From contig NC_046679.1 of NCBI RefSeq assembly GCF_009870125.1, forward strand, positions 8,308,001 through 8,372,000: a stretch of DNA of 64,000 bases, read 5' to 3'. Below, piece by piece: positions 1-11,820 of this stretch (within the stretch, counting starts at the first letter, position 1; each line of letters starts with the position of its first letter). The position numbers were made by a program, and so were the translations under genes. The stretch is from Drosophila pseudoobscura (Eukaryota; Arthropoda; Insecta; Diptera; Drosophilidae). The notes under the pieces were generated by a model. That model was not told the DNA's origin. It searched no databases and saw nothing but the letters and a program-made list of their open reading frames with translations.

Positions 1-1218
1 CCGATCATTGTTTGCTTTATTTGTACCTTTTTTCTCTGTTTGTATTTATTTACGATTTCATTTGTTGCTATCTTGGTCGGCTCCGATCGCAATTCTAATG
101 CCATTTAAAATAGTAGTTTTCCAATGCAGGCGCCTCAGTTGTCTTTCAGCGATCGACCGTTGTAGAACCTATCATTTATCTATTGATTTCGGAGATATAC
201 AAGTGTGAAATTTTGAAAAGCGAAAGTGAATAAAGCTCAATTGATTGGCAAGTTGATGTTTTGTAAATCTTTAAATAATCCGGAATATTCTAGAATGTCA
301 AAACCTAGTCCAAAACAGTCTGTTTATATTTGAATGTGCCTTTGCTAACTTACAATCTATAGTATAATCAAGAAAAGCTCAAGAGAGTTTGAAAAAACAA
401 GTATTTTTTGACTAAAAACTAAGTATTTTTCTTCTGAAAATAGTCCCGAAATGTTATTACATGAAATTTCAAATAAAAGTAACTTTTGAAGCTATTAATC
501 TACTTCTTATCGAATGACCTTGAATACCATACTTCTAATCGAAAAATTATTGAGTATATTTTAATGACCTCTATCATGCGTCATCCATCGTTGATGCCGG
601 GAGGTTCAAAATGTCTAATGCGATAAGAAACATACCCAAAAGTGTATAATTATAGAAACATGTGCTTTGGCACTCGTCCATTAAGTGGATGCGTGGAAAA
701 TTGGAAAATTTTTTGAATACTTCGAATACACGTTAAGAAAAATTATCCGTTAGTTCATTGAAAGGAATAATTTTAGATTTTTAAAAATTATTCCTTGTAA
801 AACGGAGGTATACAAAGCCACTTTCCATATGGTCTCTCCTCTCTCTTTGTAGCCTCCTTTTTGAATCTCTTCATTTTGGAGTTTTTCCACCCGTGTGTCG
901 CCATGGTCTCGCTCTCTCGCTTGCTCTCTCTCTCCTTTTCGCCTGGCGGCCTACGTGCCGAAAATCACATGTTGTTTATTTTGTCTCTGCCTCTGTTTTC
1001 CCAATGTTACAATTACAGCACGGTGCGAGTGAGATGGCGAAGATCTTTTGTTAATCCGATTTGGCACCTGCTTGGGTGAGGGTTTCCCTGTCGGGTGTTT
1101 GAACTTTCAAAAACAATAATATCAAAAGCTTGAATATTGGGCGTATGCATATATAGAAAAAGCGTATGAAAACAAAACTCAAATTGGATAAACACTTCAT
1201 CTCACGTACGCACTTAAA

Positions 1219-1290
1219 GGGAGAGAGAGAGAGCGAAAACCTGTATGCATACAGGGTGCCCGGCCTGCGCTGGCTCTCTCTCTCTCTCGC
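1219..1290. promoter_or_regulatory. GA tract, 16-bp perfect palindrome, CT tract
   Basis: A GAGA run (about 1220-1233) and a CTCT run (about 1274-1288) flank a perfect 16-base palindrome, CCTGTATGCATACAGG, at 1240-1255. The two tracts are complementary, so the whole block is an imperfect inverted repeat. GAGA repeats are known binding sites for GAGA factor (Trl) in flies. A regulatory role for larp is inferred from position only. Confidence 0.35.
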
Positions 1291-1419
1291 CCGGCATTAC
1301 TTGGCTGCGTCGTCACTCTTCTGGCGCACGCTCTGACTGACGCTCTCACTCTCTCATACGCATCCATAAACCGGCGCATAAATATGGGCTGTTTTTTGTT
1401 TTTGTTTTGAATCGGCGTG

Positions 1420-1540
1420 TATTTCAATACCCTGCGAGAGGGTATTATGAGTGGACCGAATGTTAGACGCTCTAGACTAAATATAGACAAATGGGATCAC
1501 TATATGGCTGCCATATAATAGATGAGGCGCAAGTATCATA
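1420..1540. mobile_element. Degraded interspersed-repeat remnant (DINE-1/Helitron-like?)
   Basis: The stretch carries a short hairpin, AATACCC..GGGTATT at 1426-1446, followed by TATGA, and further on a CACTATATGGCTGCCATAT-type segment at about 1498-1518. This arrangement is reminiscent of common Drosophila interspersed repeats of the DINE-1/Helitron type. The assignment is from memory of the style of those repeats, and no ends could be defined. Confidence 0.35.
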
Positions 1541-1859
1541 ATAAATATCGACTTGGAAGGGTATCAAGTGAATCGAACCCCAAAGGTAGCTTCTCTCTTG
1601 TTTTTATGGTTGCGCTGTAAAAACCAGTTGTTGTTTTTGCATTTGCTTTCGCTGTTGCTCTCTGCCTCTCTATCCCTCACTGTTGCAGTTGTTGTTCTCT
1701 GCCCTGCCTTCTTTTCTGCCTCTCTGCTTCTTTGTGCGCCTTGCTTTTGCTTTTGCTCACGTAGCCAGCGCGTGGACAGGCCGCAATGATGGATGGTGGG
1801 GGGGATAAGAGGCAGCGGCAGCGGCAGCGCCGCCGTGTCGGTGCTCTGCTATGCTCGAA

Positions 1860-2129
1860 GCGAACAAAACGCGACAAGCAGTTCAGCGGAACGGACGTTC
1901 AGAATTTCCAGTCAATTGTCAATTGTTCAAATAAAAGTCAACATATAAAAACCCCACACAACTGTGCTAACCCAACCGTACCGTGGAAAAGCAACAAAAC
2001 ACAGCGTACAAGTGTTATATTTGAAGCAAAAACAAACACCGAACATTGCGATAAGCGATTAGCAAAGAAAACCTACAGTGAAAATATCCATGGAAAAAAA
2101 ACACCTTGTTTTAATTAGCCAATTTTCAG
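1860..2129 (+). other. Possible non-coding 5' exon of larp
   Basis: An A/C-rich stretch typical of a fly 5' UTR ends at 2129 in a good donor, CAG|GTAATT. The next plausible acceptor on this strand is the larp exon at 2529. In the frame that would join in phase to that exon, a TAA sits at 2112-2114 with no ATG after it, so this exon cannot supply the larp start codon if spliced directly. An ATG at 2090 joins out of frame and would meet a stop soon after. It may be a UTR exon of an alternative transcript. Confidence 0.3.
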
Positions 2130-2528
2130 GTAATTTTCATAGTGTGTGCTTCCCAAGAACTGCTGGGGATATTGTATACCATATAACGTGATGTGCGCGT
2201 TGGCCCCTGCAATGAACCGAAACTGGGTTAGGGACACTCCCCAGCATAAGAGGGGAAGCGGCTTCTCTTGGCCCAGAGGTTGAGGTTAGAATCGGAGCCA
2301 AGCTGCGCGTGAAGCAATGGGCTACAAGGGGAGTCGGGTTGGCCAAGTGTAGGGTGTCGAGACTCCTAAAACGAAGTTGAATTGATTTTTTGTTTGTTTG
2401 TTTTTGGGAGTGAAACCCAAGACGACGCATGTGTCATGATCTAACAATCAGGCAGTGGAAAATTTTCATATTCTCAGATATTGTATACATATCTCTTATT
2501 TGGTGTTATGTTGTGTTTGTGCTTCCAG

Positions 2529-5500
2529 ATATCAGCAAAACAGTCGTCGAGCCCCAAGGCAGGAACCTCTCCATTGGACAAGCGCGTGTTGCAGCCAAAG
2601 CAGCAGCAATCACAAACCAAGCAGACGACTGCCAGCAATAATAATATTAGTAATAATAATACTAACCAAGGCGCACAGACTACTACCGGCAGCGGAAGCA
2701 GCAGCCAACCCAACAAAAAGACACAACAACAACAACAATCCCAGCCACAACAGGGAGCAGCGGCAGCAGCGGCAGCGGCAGCGACTACTACACAGACAGC
2801 AACAAGCAGCAGCAGCACAGCGGCAACCACAGCCCCAGCAACAGCAGTAGCAACACCCGCAGCAGCAGCCCCCACCACTGAGGCAGCCACAACAACTGGT
2901 GAGTGTTCAAAAGATATATAGAATGGCAATAGATGGACACTACATCAATTAAATTCAAAAACCAAGTGCGCCATAGAGCATTTCAGTAGGGGAGGGCAGG
3001 GAATCTTCTGTTTCTTGCCAGAAAATATATAAAGTAAAGAGAATGCCTCGTGTTTGCTGGACAGCAGCGCACCCCCAGCGGCGAAGAGACCTAGCCCTAT
3101 GCCATACGCCATGTACATGTCCCATGTCCCCGCCATGTCCCCCACACCCACACACACAGACCTACCTCTCATTCTCTCTGTAATGCTCTGTGAGAGTATG
3201 TTGAATGGCCTGATTATTTATTTATAAACGCTTTGCATTTCTTATCCACCCCCCACCCAAAAAAAATAACCATATAGTAGTGGATGCCAGTCAAGCGGAT
3301 GCACTTGCCAAAGTCGTGGTAAAGGACAAGAAGAAGGTCAACCAGAAGGTGAGTCAACATCATGAGGTGTTCTCAGCAGCAGAAGCAACAACTGAAAGCC
3401 CTTCCCTCCACCCTTCCTTCCTGTGTATGTAGGCCAGCGATTTCAGCAACGTTGGTGATTGGCCGACGCTTATTGGAGGAATTTCTGGCAGTGGCAAAGC
3501 CACCAGCAACGAACCCAAACGCAACCCAACGAAAAAGCAACCAGCTAAAGCAGCAGCACCCGCAACCAGCGTCACTACAAGTGAAGTTGCCACAGAGTCT
3601 AACGTCGCAGGCGCCACTTCCAGCAGCACCAACAGCAGCAGCAGCAGCAGCAGTAGCAGCCAAGCTACAGCCGTCGGCACAGCCAGCACTACCACAGGAT
3701 CGGCAGGACCAGCAACAGCTACAGCCGGCACGAGCCATGATGCCAAAGCCCAGCGAGAAGCAGAGCTATCCACTGGCAGTGCCACTGCACCAGCTGCTGG
3801 CCCCCTTGCCGGCTCTGCCGTCAACAAAAAGATACCCAAGCACAAGTGGCGTCCGCTGCAAATCGATCTGGCCAAGTCCAGTCGCCCTAAGCCCATTGGC
3901 GGCCGACCCCATCGGCGACTCAGCGACGATGGCGTCGATCAGCGACGCCCGCCGCGTGTCTACCACGAGCGGGGGCCGGCGCCAGCCAATGGTCGGGGTG
4001 GAGCTGGAGCCGATGCCACTGCAGCAGCAGCAACGGAGTCCACACGGCCACACAGTGGCCGGCATCCGTACATTGCCCGCACCACGACTGCTCCGACCGA
4101 GCGTGTGGATTCCTGGCGTAGCAGCGGCAGCGCCGGCTCCAATGCAGTTCCCTACGATGAGCAACGCTCGGGCGGCCCAGGGACAGCAGCAGCAGGCGGT
4201 GCCGGGGCAAGTGCCGTGGTGCGGGGACCGCGACGCTTCCGCACGCCGTACCGGGGCGGGCGGCAGGGCCGGGGTGGATTCACAAGACAGGGACCAGGTC
4301 GTCCGACTAATCGCATACCACGCCATCTGCTAGCTTCGGGCGAATATGCAAGCTTTTTGCCAGCGGACGCGGCTGGCGCAGATTCTGCCCAATCCACGTA
4401 CGTGCTCATGGGCACCCATTACTTTGGCAATGTGCCAGCCTCCTATATCGAAATGGATGCCAACAGCGTCAAGGAGGCACTCAAGAAGCAAGTGTAAGTA
4501 CACCGAAAGGATCTCCCCTTAATCCTCTTCTGATTAAAACCATATTTTTCGAACTTTCTCTCCCGTTTCCCCCCAGTGAATACTATTTCAGCTCTGATAA
4601 TCTTACCGGTGACTTCTTTTTGCGCCGCAAAATGGACCCCGAAGGGTATATACCGGTGACATTGATCGCCTCGTTCCATCGGGTTCTCGCTCTGACCACA
4701 GACGTGGCCCTGATTGTGAATGCCATCAAGGAATCGGATAAACTAGAGCTTTTCGAGGGCTACAAGGTGCGCACCAAGACCACGCCCACCGTTTGGCCCA
4801 TCAGCGATGCACCAGATGCTGCCGGCAAGGATCCGCAGCAGCCGCAGCCGCAGCCGTCGCTGGCAAAACAGGCGACGAATGAGAAGCCATCATCAGAGAA
4901 GCAGCAGACTGGGGCGGATGCCGAGGATGCAGCACCGGAGGAGAGTTCACCTCCCGCCATCCTCACATCTGCAATGGCCACCAAGCCACTGAGCAGCATC
5001 CCGCCGCCGCCGCGGCCGCGCAACTCTCAGAATCTGGTGCCCAAGATGCTGCAGGAGAAGCAGCAGCACCAGCGATCGACGATCAATTCGGTGAATGCCA
5101 TCAGTGTGCTCACCCAGCAGGTGGAGGGCGGTGCTGCAGAGCTGGCCGGACATTTGAGCGGACTGGCGGAGAGTGTTAAGCCAAAGCCTGATAAGAGGGC
5201 GGCACCGAAGGCTGGAACGGGACCAGGAACAGGAACCGGAACCGGATCAGGGGCTGTTGCTGGCGCTGGTGCTGTTGCTGGGGCAGCTGTTGCTTTGGTT
5301 GCGGAGCCGGAGGGCATGTGGAAAGAGGTAAAGAGACGCTCGAAAACAAATGCTTTAAAAGAAAATGCTACTAAATCCTCCACCACCAACAACACGTCCA
5401 CGACAACACAACAACAACTACAACAACAATCGCTTTCACAAACGCTCAACAACAACAATAATTATAATAATAATACTGTTAAAAATGTCAAAACGAACAA

Positions 5501-5717
5501 CAACAACAAAAACACCACCGTCACCGCAAACGCCACCTCGTCCAAGTCCACGTCCACGTCCACCACGTCCTCGTGTGCATCCAACAACGCCCCATCCAAC
5601 AACGCCTCATCAACAACAATCACCGCTGCTGTCTCTGTGTCGTCCGCCGCCACCGCTGCCGTCGCTTCCTCTGTCACCGTCACCACAACCACAAAAACCA
5701 CTACAACCACCACCACT

Positions 5718-5752
<35 letters not shown>

Positions 5753-7722
5753 GAAAACATCCTCTGCCAACGCTTCTTACTCCAACACCAATTCGAAATC
5801 CTCCTCCTCCTCCTCCAAAACAGCTGCTGCGCCATCCGCTCAGTGCCATGCCGAAAAGGAAGAACTAGACTTTCAATTTGACGAGGAGCTGATGGACCCC
5901 ATACCCGCCACCGGACGCATCAATAACTTCACCGAAAACTTCTCCGACGATGACGAGAGCGATTACGAATTTGCCGATCGCGATATCAATAAGCTGCTGA
6001 TTGTCGCCCAGGTGGGGCGGCCACCCAAACACGAAGGCTACGATCGCACCGCCGACTTTACCTCACGCACGAAAATCACCCAGGATCTGGAGAATATCAT
6101 TAACGATGGTCTGGTCAACTACGAGGAGGACCTGTGGACCACCACCAATGTGGTGACCGATTATCGCACCGTCAATGTGATCTCGCAGGCGGATTTCGAA
6201 AAGCTAGCTGCCACCGGAGTTGTGCCCAATCGTGGCAAGAGTGCGGCCGTGCAAAAGCAAGTGCCACCACCGCCGCCAGCCTACCTGGAGGATCTGGATG
6301 CAGATGACACCCTGGTTGGTGACACAACGCTCAATTCCACGCTGAACTCCACGCTCAAGTCTCGTCGTGCCCGCTTCTATGCTGCCCCCAATTCGCACTC
6401 AATTGATCCGCGAACGCCACGCAAACGCAAGCTACGCCACACGGCCAATCCGCCCGTGGAGGCGCATGTGGGCTGGCTGCTGGACACCGTCGAGCATAGG
6501 CCGCGCACAACCTCGATGGGCTCGTCGGCGGGCACATCGCCCACCACCTCGTCGTATGGCTCGTTCGGATCGTCGGTGCCGCAATCGCTGCCCGTTTTCC
6601 AGCATCCGTCGCATGCTCTGCTCAAGGAGAACAACTTCACACAGCAGGCCTATCACAAGTATCATTCGCGATGCCTCAAGGAGCGCCGCCGGCTGGGCTT
6701 TGGCCAGTCGCAGGAGATGAACACCCTCTATCGCTTCTGGTCGTTCTTCCTGCGCGAGAACTTCAACAAGACGATGTACAATGAGTTCCGCACTTTGGCC
6801 CTGGAGGATGCCGGCAACGGATTCCGCTACGGGTTGGAGTGCCTGTTCCGATTCTTCTCATATGGCCTGGAGAGGAAGTTCAGGCCGAGCATCTATTTGG
6901 ATTTCCAGGACGAGACCGTGGCCGACTACGAGACGGGTAAGCATCATTTGGGATTCTCTCTCTAACTAGTCGTTTATTAACTTTTCTCCTCCGGTGGCAG
7001 GTCAACTGTATGGCCTCGAGAAGTTCTGGGCCTTCCTTAAGTACTACAAGAACAGGGAGAAGCTGGAGGTTCAGCCCAAGCTGGCCGACTATCTGAAGAG
7101 CTTCAAGACCATCGAAGATTTCCGTGTGGTGGCGCCAGAGATAGATGAGATGCTGCAGGGTGTGGGCAGCCTGCATCCCGGACGGCAGCTCAACAGGCAT
7201 CGCAGTGTGTCCGAGAGCGATGGCACCGCCGTGATCACGGCTGGTGGTCGTCGCCTGAACACCACCATCACCAATCGCAGTGACTATGTGGGACGTTTGA
7301 TCCAGCAGCAGCAGCAGCACCAACAACAGCAGCAGCACCAGTACCAACAACAGCAATATCATCAGGGATACGGCGGTAACCAGAACCGCAGGCGCACCGG
7401 CTCCTTTGGCAGCAGCACAGTGCGCACTCGTAGCGGTTCGCTGGGCAACAAGCCGCAGGTGGTCCATCGCAATCAAGGATCGCAACACGAGCTACGACGG
7501 GGTGGCAGCAATTCAGGCCTGGCGGCACACAAGCGTCAGCATCATCAGCAGCAGCAGCAGAAGCCCAAGCAGCAGGCTCAGGGCATATCACAGACAAATA
7601 ACACAGTGCGGGCCTCCACATCGGCGGCAGCAGCCGCAGCGGCAACAACAACAGCGCCAGCGATAGTGGCGGCAACAGCAGCGACGGCATCAGCGTCGTC
7701 CTCGTCATCGTCGCAGAAGTAG
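2529..7722 (+). CDS. larp: La-related protein 1 (larp), five coding exons, 5' start not found
   Basis: Coding exons read as 2529-2898, 3281-3348, 3433-4493, 4577-6936 and 7001-7722, all with GT donors and AG acceptors and all joining in frame; they give 1526 residues and a TAG stop. Larp binds the cap and 5'-TOP motif of mRNAs, associates with poly(A)-binding protein and controls translation and mRNA stability in the cytoplasm; in flies it is also needed for male meiosis and mitosis. Visible here: an acidic/basic low-complexity N-terminus, the conserved [13 protein letters not shown] segment at the start of the third exon (residue ~147), an RG-rich stretch (~400-470), the La motif from residue ~500 and the DM15 region at ~1175-1315. 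No in-frame ATG lies between 2529 and the La motif region, so an upstream exon must supply the start. An ATG at 2508, in frame with the 2529 exon, lies in what looks like the intron's polypyrimidine end. The melanogaster protein is recalled as about 1670 residues, so roughly 150 may be missing. Confidence 0.95.
4485..4800 (+). other. La motif and adjoining RRM-like module of larp
   Basis: The split codon at the 4493/4577 junction leads into [20 protein letters not shown], the hallmark start of a La motif, followed by [17 protein letters not shown]. The conserved EYYFS, DNL and FFLRR residues of the family are all present. In LARP1 this module binds RNA 3' ends and TOP sequences. The intron of 83 bases falls inside the first helix of the motif. 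Confidence 0.93.
5340..5850 (+). repeat. Low-complexity Thr/Asn/Ser/Gln insertion in larp
   Basis: About 170 codons (visible residues ~754-924) are almost entirely Thr, Asn, Ser, Gln and Ala, built from ACA/ACC, AAC and TCC codon runs. The frame stays open on both sides, and the flanks ([13 protein letters not shown] before, [20 protein letters not shown] after) are normal larp sequence. Other frames are also open because of the repeats. The tract lies between the La module and the conserved central segment, so it is probably a disordered linker that grew by replication slippage. Confidence 0.85.
6600..7080 (+). other. DM15 cap-binding region of larp
   Basis: Tandem helical DM15 repeats cover [41 protein letters not shown], the GYRYGLE-like segment [17 protein letters not shown], and, after the 64-base intron, [18 protein letters not shown]. 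This matches the human LARP1 DM15 domain closely, including the aromatic and basic residues that hold the m7G cap and the first C of the TOP motif. The domain therefore looks functional. Confidence 0.92.
7300..7722 (+). repeat. Gln/His-rich and Ala/Thr/Ser-rich C-terminal tail of larp
   Basis: After the DM15 region the last exon encodes a CAG/CAA-rich stretch ([18 protein letters not shown] type, near 7300-7360), a second near 7540-7580 and an Ala/Thr run near 7620-7700, ending in Ser-Ser-Gln-Lys. These are microsatellite-derived tracts and would be variable between strains. Confidence 0.8.
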
Positions 7723-8436
7723 AAAACATAAAAATGCAGACACATTTTTTCGATTAGACATAAGTTATTTTGCGACTTAGTTGGGAGCACTCCTCCTCTC
7801 TTTCGTTCACTATTCATTCTTATTATTCGTCTGTAGAAGCATCAGTAGTTGTAGTCGGTTCGAGTCAGGCGTAAAATGGGGAAGTAGCATAAGTAAGTAA
7901 AGTTTTTTGAAATTTTGTTTTTTTTGCAATTTGCCCAACGCGTTGGTTTTAGTAGTAATAATCATTATGATACCTTTCGTTTTCTTTTTTGTCTGCAGTC
8001 CCTTGAAAAGAAAAATGTAGCTTATGAAATGCTCAATGTTAGCTGTTCGAACACACAGATACACCCCATACACAGATACAGAAATACAGTGACAAAACAC
8101 TCGGCAGCCACTAAGCGGGGGTCCCAGTGCCAATCTGCCATTATCTAGAAACTGAATGACTATTATAATAATTATTATATTTTGTTTGTTGAATATTCTG
8201 TTTTTTTTTTCTTTAAATCAGATCTGTTTTTTTTTCCTATTTGAAGCAGAGCGTTATAAAATAGACGTAATGCCCCATCAACTGTTGTACGGTGTGAAAA
8301 CAAAATTAAAACCAATAACGATAATCCCTTAAATAACATATTCCCCTAACGAAAAGTGAAAAGAAAGCAAAGCAAAGCGAAACGAAACGAAACAAAGTTT
8401 AATATAAACCATCAAAAACCAAATGATCTGAATTCA

Positions 8437-8442
8437 AATAAA
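8437..8442 (+). terminator. Candidate proximal poly(A) signal of larp
   Basis: AATAAA, about 715 bases after the larp stop, followed by a T-rich stretch within 15 bases. This is the first canonical signal downstream of the stop. Confidence 0.5.
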
Positions 8443-9503
8443 ATCATTTTGTAAATTAAAGCGAAACGTTATATACATACATATATATACGCGCAAGAGC
8501 ACCTTATATATAATAATATATATATATTCTTATTATTATTATTATTATTTTCCCTGTGTGTGACCTAAGCGCAAATGTAATGTAATTTGTTTAAGAGACA
8601 ACGAGAGAAACCCTTACACTACACACCCAATTGAGGCATGCGGGGCTCAAGTGCCAGCGAATTTTAGTTATGTAAGCATTTAAAGCAAACCCCAATCGCA
8701 ATCGGAATTAGAGTCGGGGGGAAAACGGAGACCGAACCGTAGACCGTAGCCTTTGCACACTGCCCCCAAGTCTGTCAATCTATCGTCAAATTGGTCTTAC
8801 AAAAATAAGTGGAAAAAAACACCTCAGAACTTTGTACCCCGCCAAGCATTTAGAAGCATGTCAAAAAAAACCATTTATTATTTACGTTTAGTTTTTGCAC
8901 TTGTTACTTTTTTTAATTCGGAGAAAGAAAAAAAAACGAAAAAAAATTTAAAAAACTGAGAAAATGTCAAGTCCAAAAAAAGTTGAAAACTTTCTAGAGA
9001 ACATAAGGCAGAGCAGATCATGCGAATCGAAAAGAAAATCAATCGTAAAATATAACGAAATTTGTTTCGTCTAGTTGGTAAATCATTAAAAAAACATTTA
9101 CAAAAATGTGAGAAATCAAATGTAAGCTTAATACTGATATTTATCCATATATCTGCGCGTATATCTACAATATCATACATATATACATATAGGGACAGCA
9201 TCCGACTTTAAAGCGAAAATATAACGCTACGAACTGTGAAGTTAAGTTCGATGCCGCCGGATCAGATACAGTCGAGCAGTTTGCAAAACTCTCGGTCGGC
9301 TGAAATAATTCCTCAAGAGCCTAAATCAATGAAATACACAATCGATCGATCCATCAGCTCCTCGATAATATGCTTCGCTCATCTAGCCTAAGCAAATACA
9401 CCCTACACCCCATAACCCCCCCTCCCCCACACACAAAAAATATGAAAAAAGTGCAAAGAACCCTTTCATTAAATATTATTTCTTTATAAACACATTAGAT
9501 ATC

Positions 9504-9511
9504 TGTAAATA
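9504..9511 (+). promoter_or_regulatory. Pumilio response element match
   Basis: TGTAAATA matches the Pumilio consensus UGUANAUA on the transcribed strand of the probable long 3' UTR. It would be included only in mRNAs that use a distal poly(A) site. One 8-base match in AT-rich DNA can occur by chance. Confidence 0.35.
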
Positions 9512-9889
9512 TATTTCTTCTGCTTTTTAAAATGTCGCCTTATCAATTTTAAAAACACGCAATCCCTCAGACACCTATTGGCCAGACGCTGCTATACGAG
9601 CTTAATGATCTACCAATAATATAGATATAGGTATACCTACATATATCTATCTATCAATCTGTACACCTATCTATTTAGATGCACATCGCTTGATGTCCGA
9701 CGACAATTCATTAGGCTGTTGCATGATTATATATAGTTTTTGCCACAACTATTCTGTTTTTCACATGAAGTGTTGACTTTAGTTTATTACTTATAGAATT
9801 ATAATGATTGAACCAGACGCCACACATTACCCCTACATCTGTGCCCTTTAAGTTTTCAATTTTTTATATAATTAGTTTACACTTAAATC

Positions 9890-9914
9890 TATATGATATG
9901 ATATGATATGATAC
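9890..9914. repeat. (GATAT)n microsatellite
   Basis: Four to five tandem copies of ATGAT/GATAT near the far end of the probable larp 3' UTR. Confidence 0.85.
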
Positions 9915-10038
9915 GAGATACGTTACCAACCAACCTACGAGATGAAAACAATGGAAAATCTATTAAAAGTAATTTTGTAAGCAAACTTAATATTGAAAAA
10001 TACGATACGTGAGAAAAAAAAACTAAGAGAAATAACTA

Positions 10039-10044
10039 AATAAA
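10039..10044 (+). terminator. Candidate distal poly(A) signal of larp
   Basis: AATAAA lies near the end of the A/T-rich tract that follows larp and before the composition change at about 10.5 kb. If used, it would give a 3' UTR of about 2.3 kb. Confidence 0.35.
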
Positions 10045-11793
10045 ATAACGAAGGACAAGATTATTGTGAAAAACGTGATAGTTTAAACCATAAAGAGTAA
10101 TATTTACTACTATTATTATATTAATAATTAATTATAGCGATGCGTATATATACAACACACATGTATGTATGCATGTTTATGTAAAACGGAAAATGCAAAA
10201 AATTTCTAAACTAACGTAAACAAAAAAAAAATACAAAAAATTTTTTAAAATTACCAACACAAAAAAAAATGTTAAAAACAATGAGTAGAAAAACTAAAAC
10301 AACAAAAAAAATGAATAAAAAAAACTTGAAAAAAACCAAAAACTTCTATGCAGTTTTTACTTTTGATTAAATCAATCTCAGATCAGTTTATGATTCGAAT
10401 ATTATTTTCTAAAACTCTACAAAGGGTTTCGCTTTCTGATGAAATGGAATACGCGTGGAATAATGAATTTCCTAGCATATATGGAATTTATTATGTATGT
10501 ATATGATCCCTATCTATATCTATGGAAAGATTCCCGTATAGAATCCGGAAACAGAAATATAAGCCTGGAAATTTTACACGAATTTTAATGGCTTTTCATG
10601 TATTATGTAGTACGTCTAAATGTTGCTGTGGGGCTGCTTCAACATGCTGCTGCAACATCTGCTTGGAAACATTCGATTATCCATTCAAAAGAAGACCCCG
10701 TACAGGATCCAGGGGGGTGTCCTGGGGGGACAAAAGATGAAACAAAAGGCGTAATAAACCCCCGCACAAGACATCGATTGACCCTTTGAGTAATTAACCC
10801 TCTGGAGTGTGTATGTGTGTGTGTGTGTACCATTTGTCAATCGGCGACAAAATGCAGAGCAAACTACAAAACTACTTCTCATACTCCTATCCTCTCCTCC
10901 GGCTGCTCTGCTGCCCCATCCACATTCCTGTCGTTGCAACGACATATGTTGTGGGCTGTGTGTCGCCCCCGTACCCGTCGCAGGGATTGGGTGTCACAGA
11001 TTAACGCCCTACTTGAATTATGGGACCCAGGGACCCGGGCCAGAACCCGGAGTAAACTACTCCACAAAATCCGAGCCAGAAACAAAGGCCAACGCGTGGA
11101 AAAATCATGTATAAAACATAAGAGCGACACGCATACAGGCATAGCCGTGGCAAGGGGTATGGCATGGCCTGGCATCGGTGGTGTTGGACAAGACGCAAAG
11201 GCACGCAAGGACCGCGGGACGGGGGCGGGGACGGGAGCGGGAGCGATGTGGCACCTACCCAGACGATAGCCTGGAGCCGGCAAGAGGCGTTTAAAAATTG
11301 AAAACCAATTTTGAAGCGATTTAAAAGGACTCTAGGAGAGAGGAAGGGTGCTGGCAGGTTAGGGGGCATGAGCGGTAAGGTGTCGGAGGATTGGGGGCAG
11401 CGTGGCGCCTGCCAGATGGCGTGTGTGTCCCGGGCTTATAGTGCGACTTTTCGCACCTCAAACTGCCCGTCGCCTCCCCTGGTTTTGGGGCCAACGAGCC
11501 CTGACCCGGCGCAGTGCTTAGATTGTTACCAATATTTATGGCTCAATGGGGATACGTGCGGGCGAAGAGGAGGGTGCCGAAGGAAGAGCAGGACACGACT
11601 TTTGGCTGGCGTGACCGCAGCCTGGTTCGGGCCAGGCCAAGTCTAATCACATGACCCCTAGCCACGAATAGAGGGCGGGGGTATATCGCATTCATATCGA
11701 AACTCAATTTAATGGGCGTTTAACGTGTGACTCGCCTTTGAACTTTGCCCGCACTTAGCGCACGCACATGCTTCCGGCGTATAGTGTAGTAAA

Positions 11794-11820
11794 GCGGAGT
11801 GGAGTGGAGTGGAGTGGAGG
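11794..11820. repeat. (GGAGT)n minisatellite
   Basis: Four to five near-perfect tandem GGAGT units. Confidence 0.85.

Larger units (their letters stand above)
1..1859. other. Non-coding DNA upstream of larp
   Basis: No frame here looks coding; the open stretches are short and built from CT-rich or AT-rich DNA. The first 830 bases are AT-rich. From about 840 there are many CT/GA runs, then a GA/palindrome/CT block near 1220-1290, a degraded repeat near 1420-1540, and a CT-rich stretch at 1640-1770. The position just upstream of larp suggests promoter or first-intron sequence, but no TATA box or initiator could be fixed with confidence. Confidence 0.5.
7723..10350 (+). other. Probable long larp 3' UTR
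   Basis: No coding frame follows the larp stop for several kilobases. The DNA is A/T-rich with A-rich and T-rich runs, short tandem repeats, and several poly(A) signals, the first clear one at 8437-8442 and a later one at 10039-10044. Composition shifts to a GC-richer, more ordinary intergenic style after about 10.5 kb. A long 3' UTR with alternative ends is inferred; the true ends are not visible in sequence alone. Confidence 0.55.

Noticed and set aside
861..1490. Several short frames upstream of larp
   Set aside because: They lie in CT/GA-rich DNA and have no start context, motif or splice logic linking them to larp.
3362..4333. 323-codon plus-strand frame overlapping larp exon 3433-4493
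   Set aside because: Shifted frame of larp; the larp frame carries the conserved protein, and this one is CAG-repeat driven.
5365..5868. Pro/Arg/Thr-rich plus-strand frame inside larp
   Set aside because: Shadow frame of the Thr/Asn repeat tract; no start context and only repeat codons.
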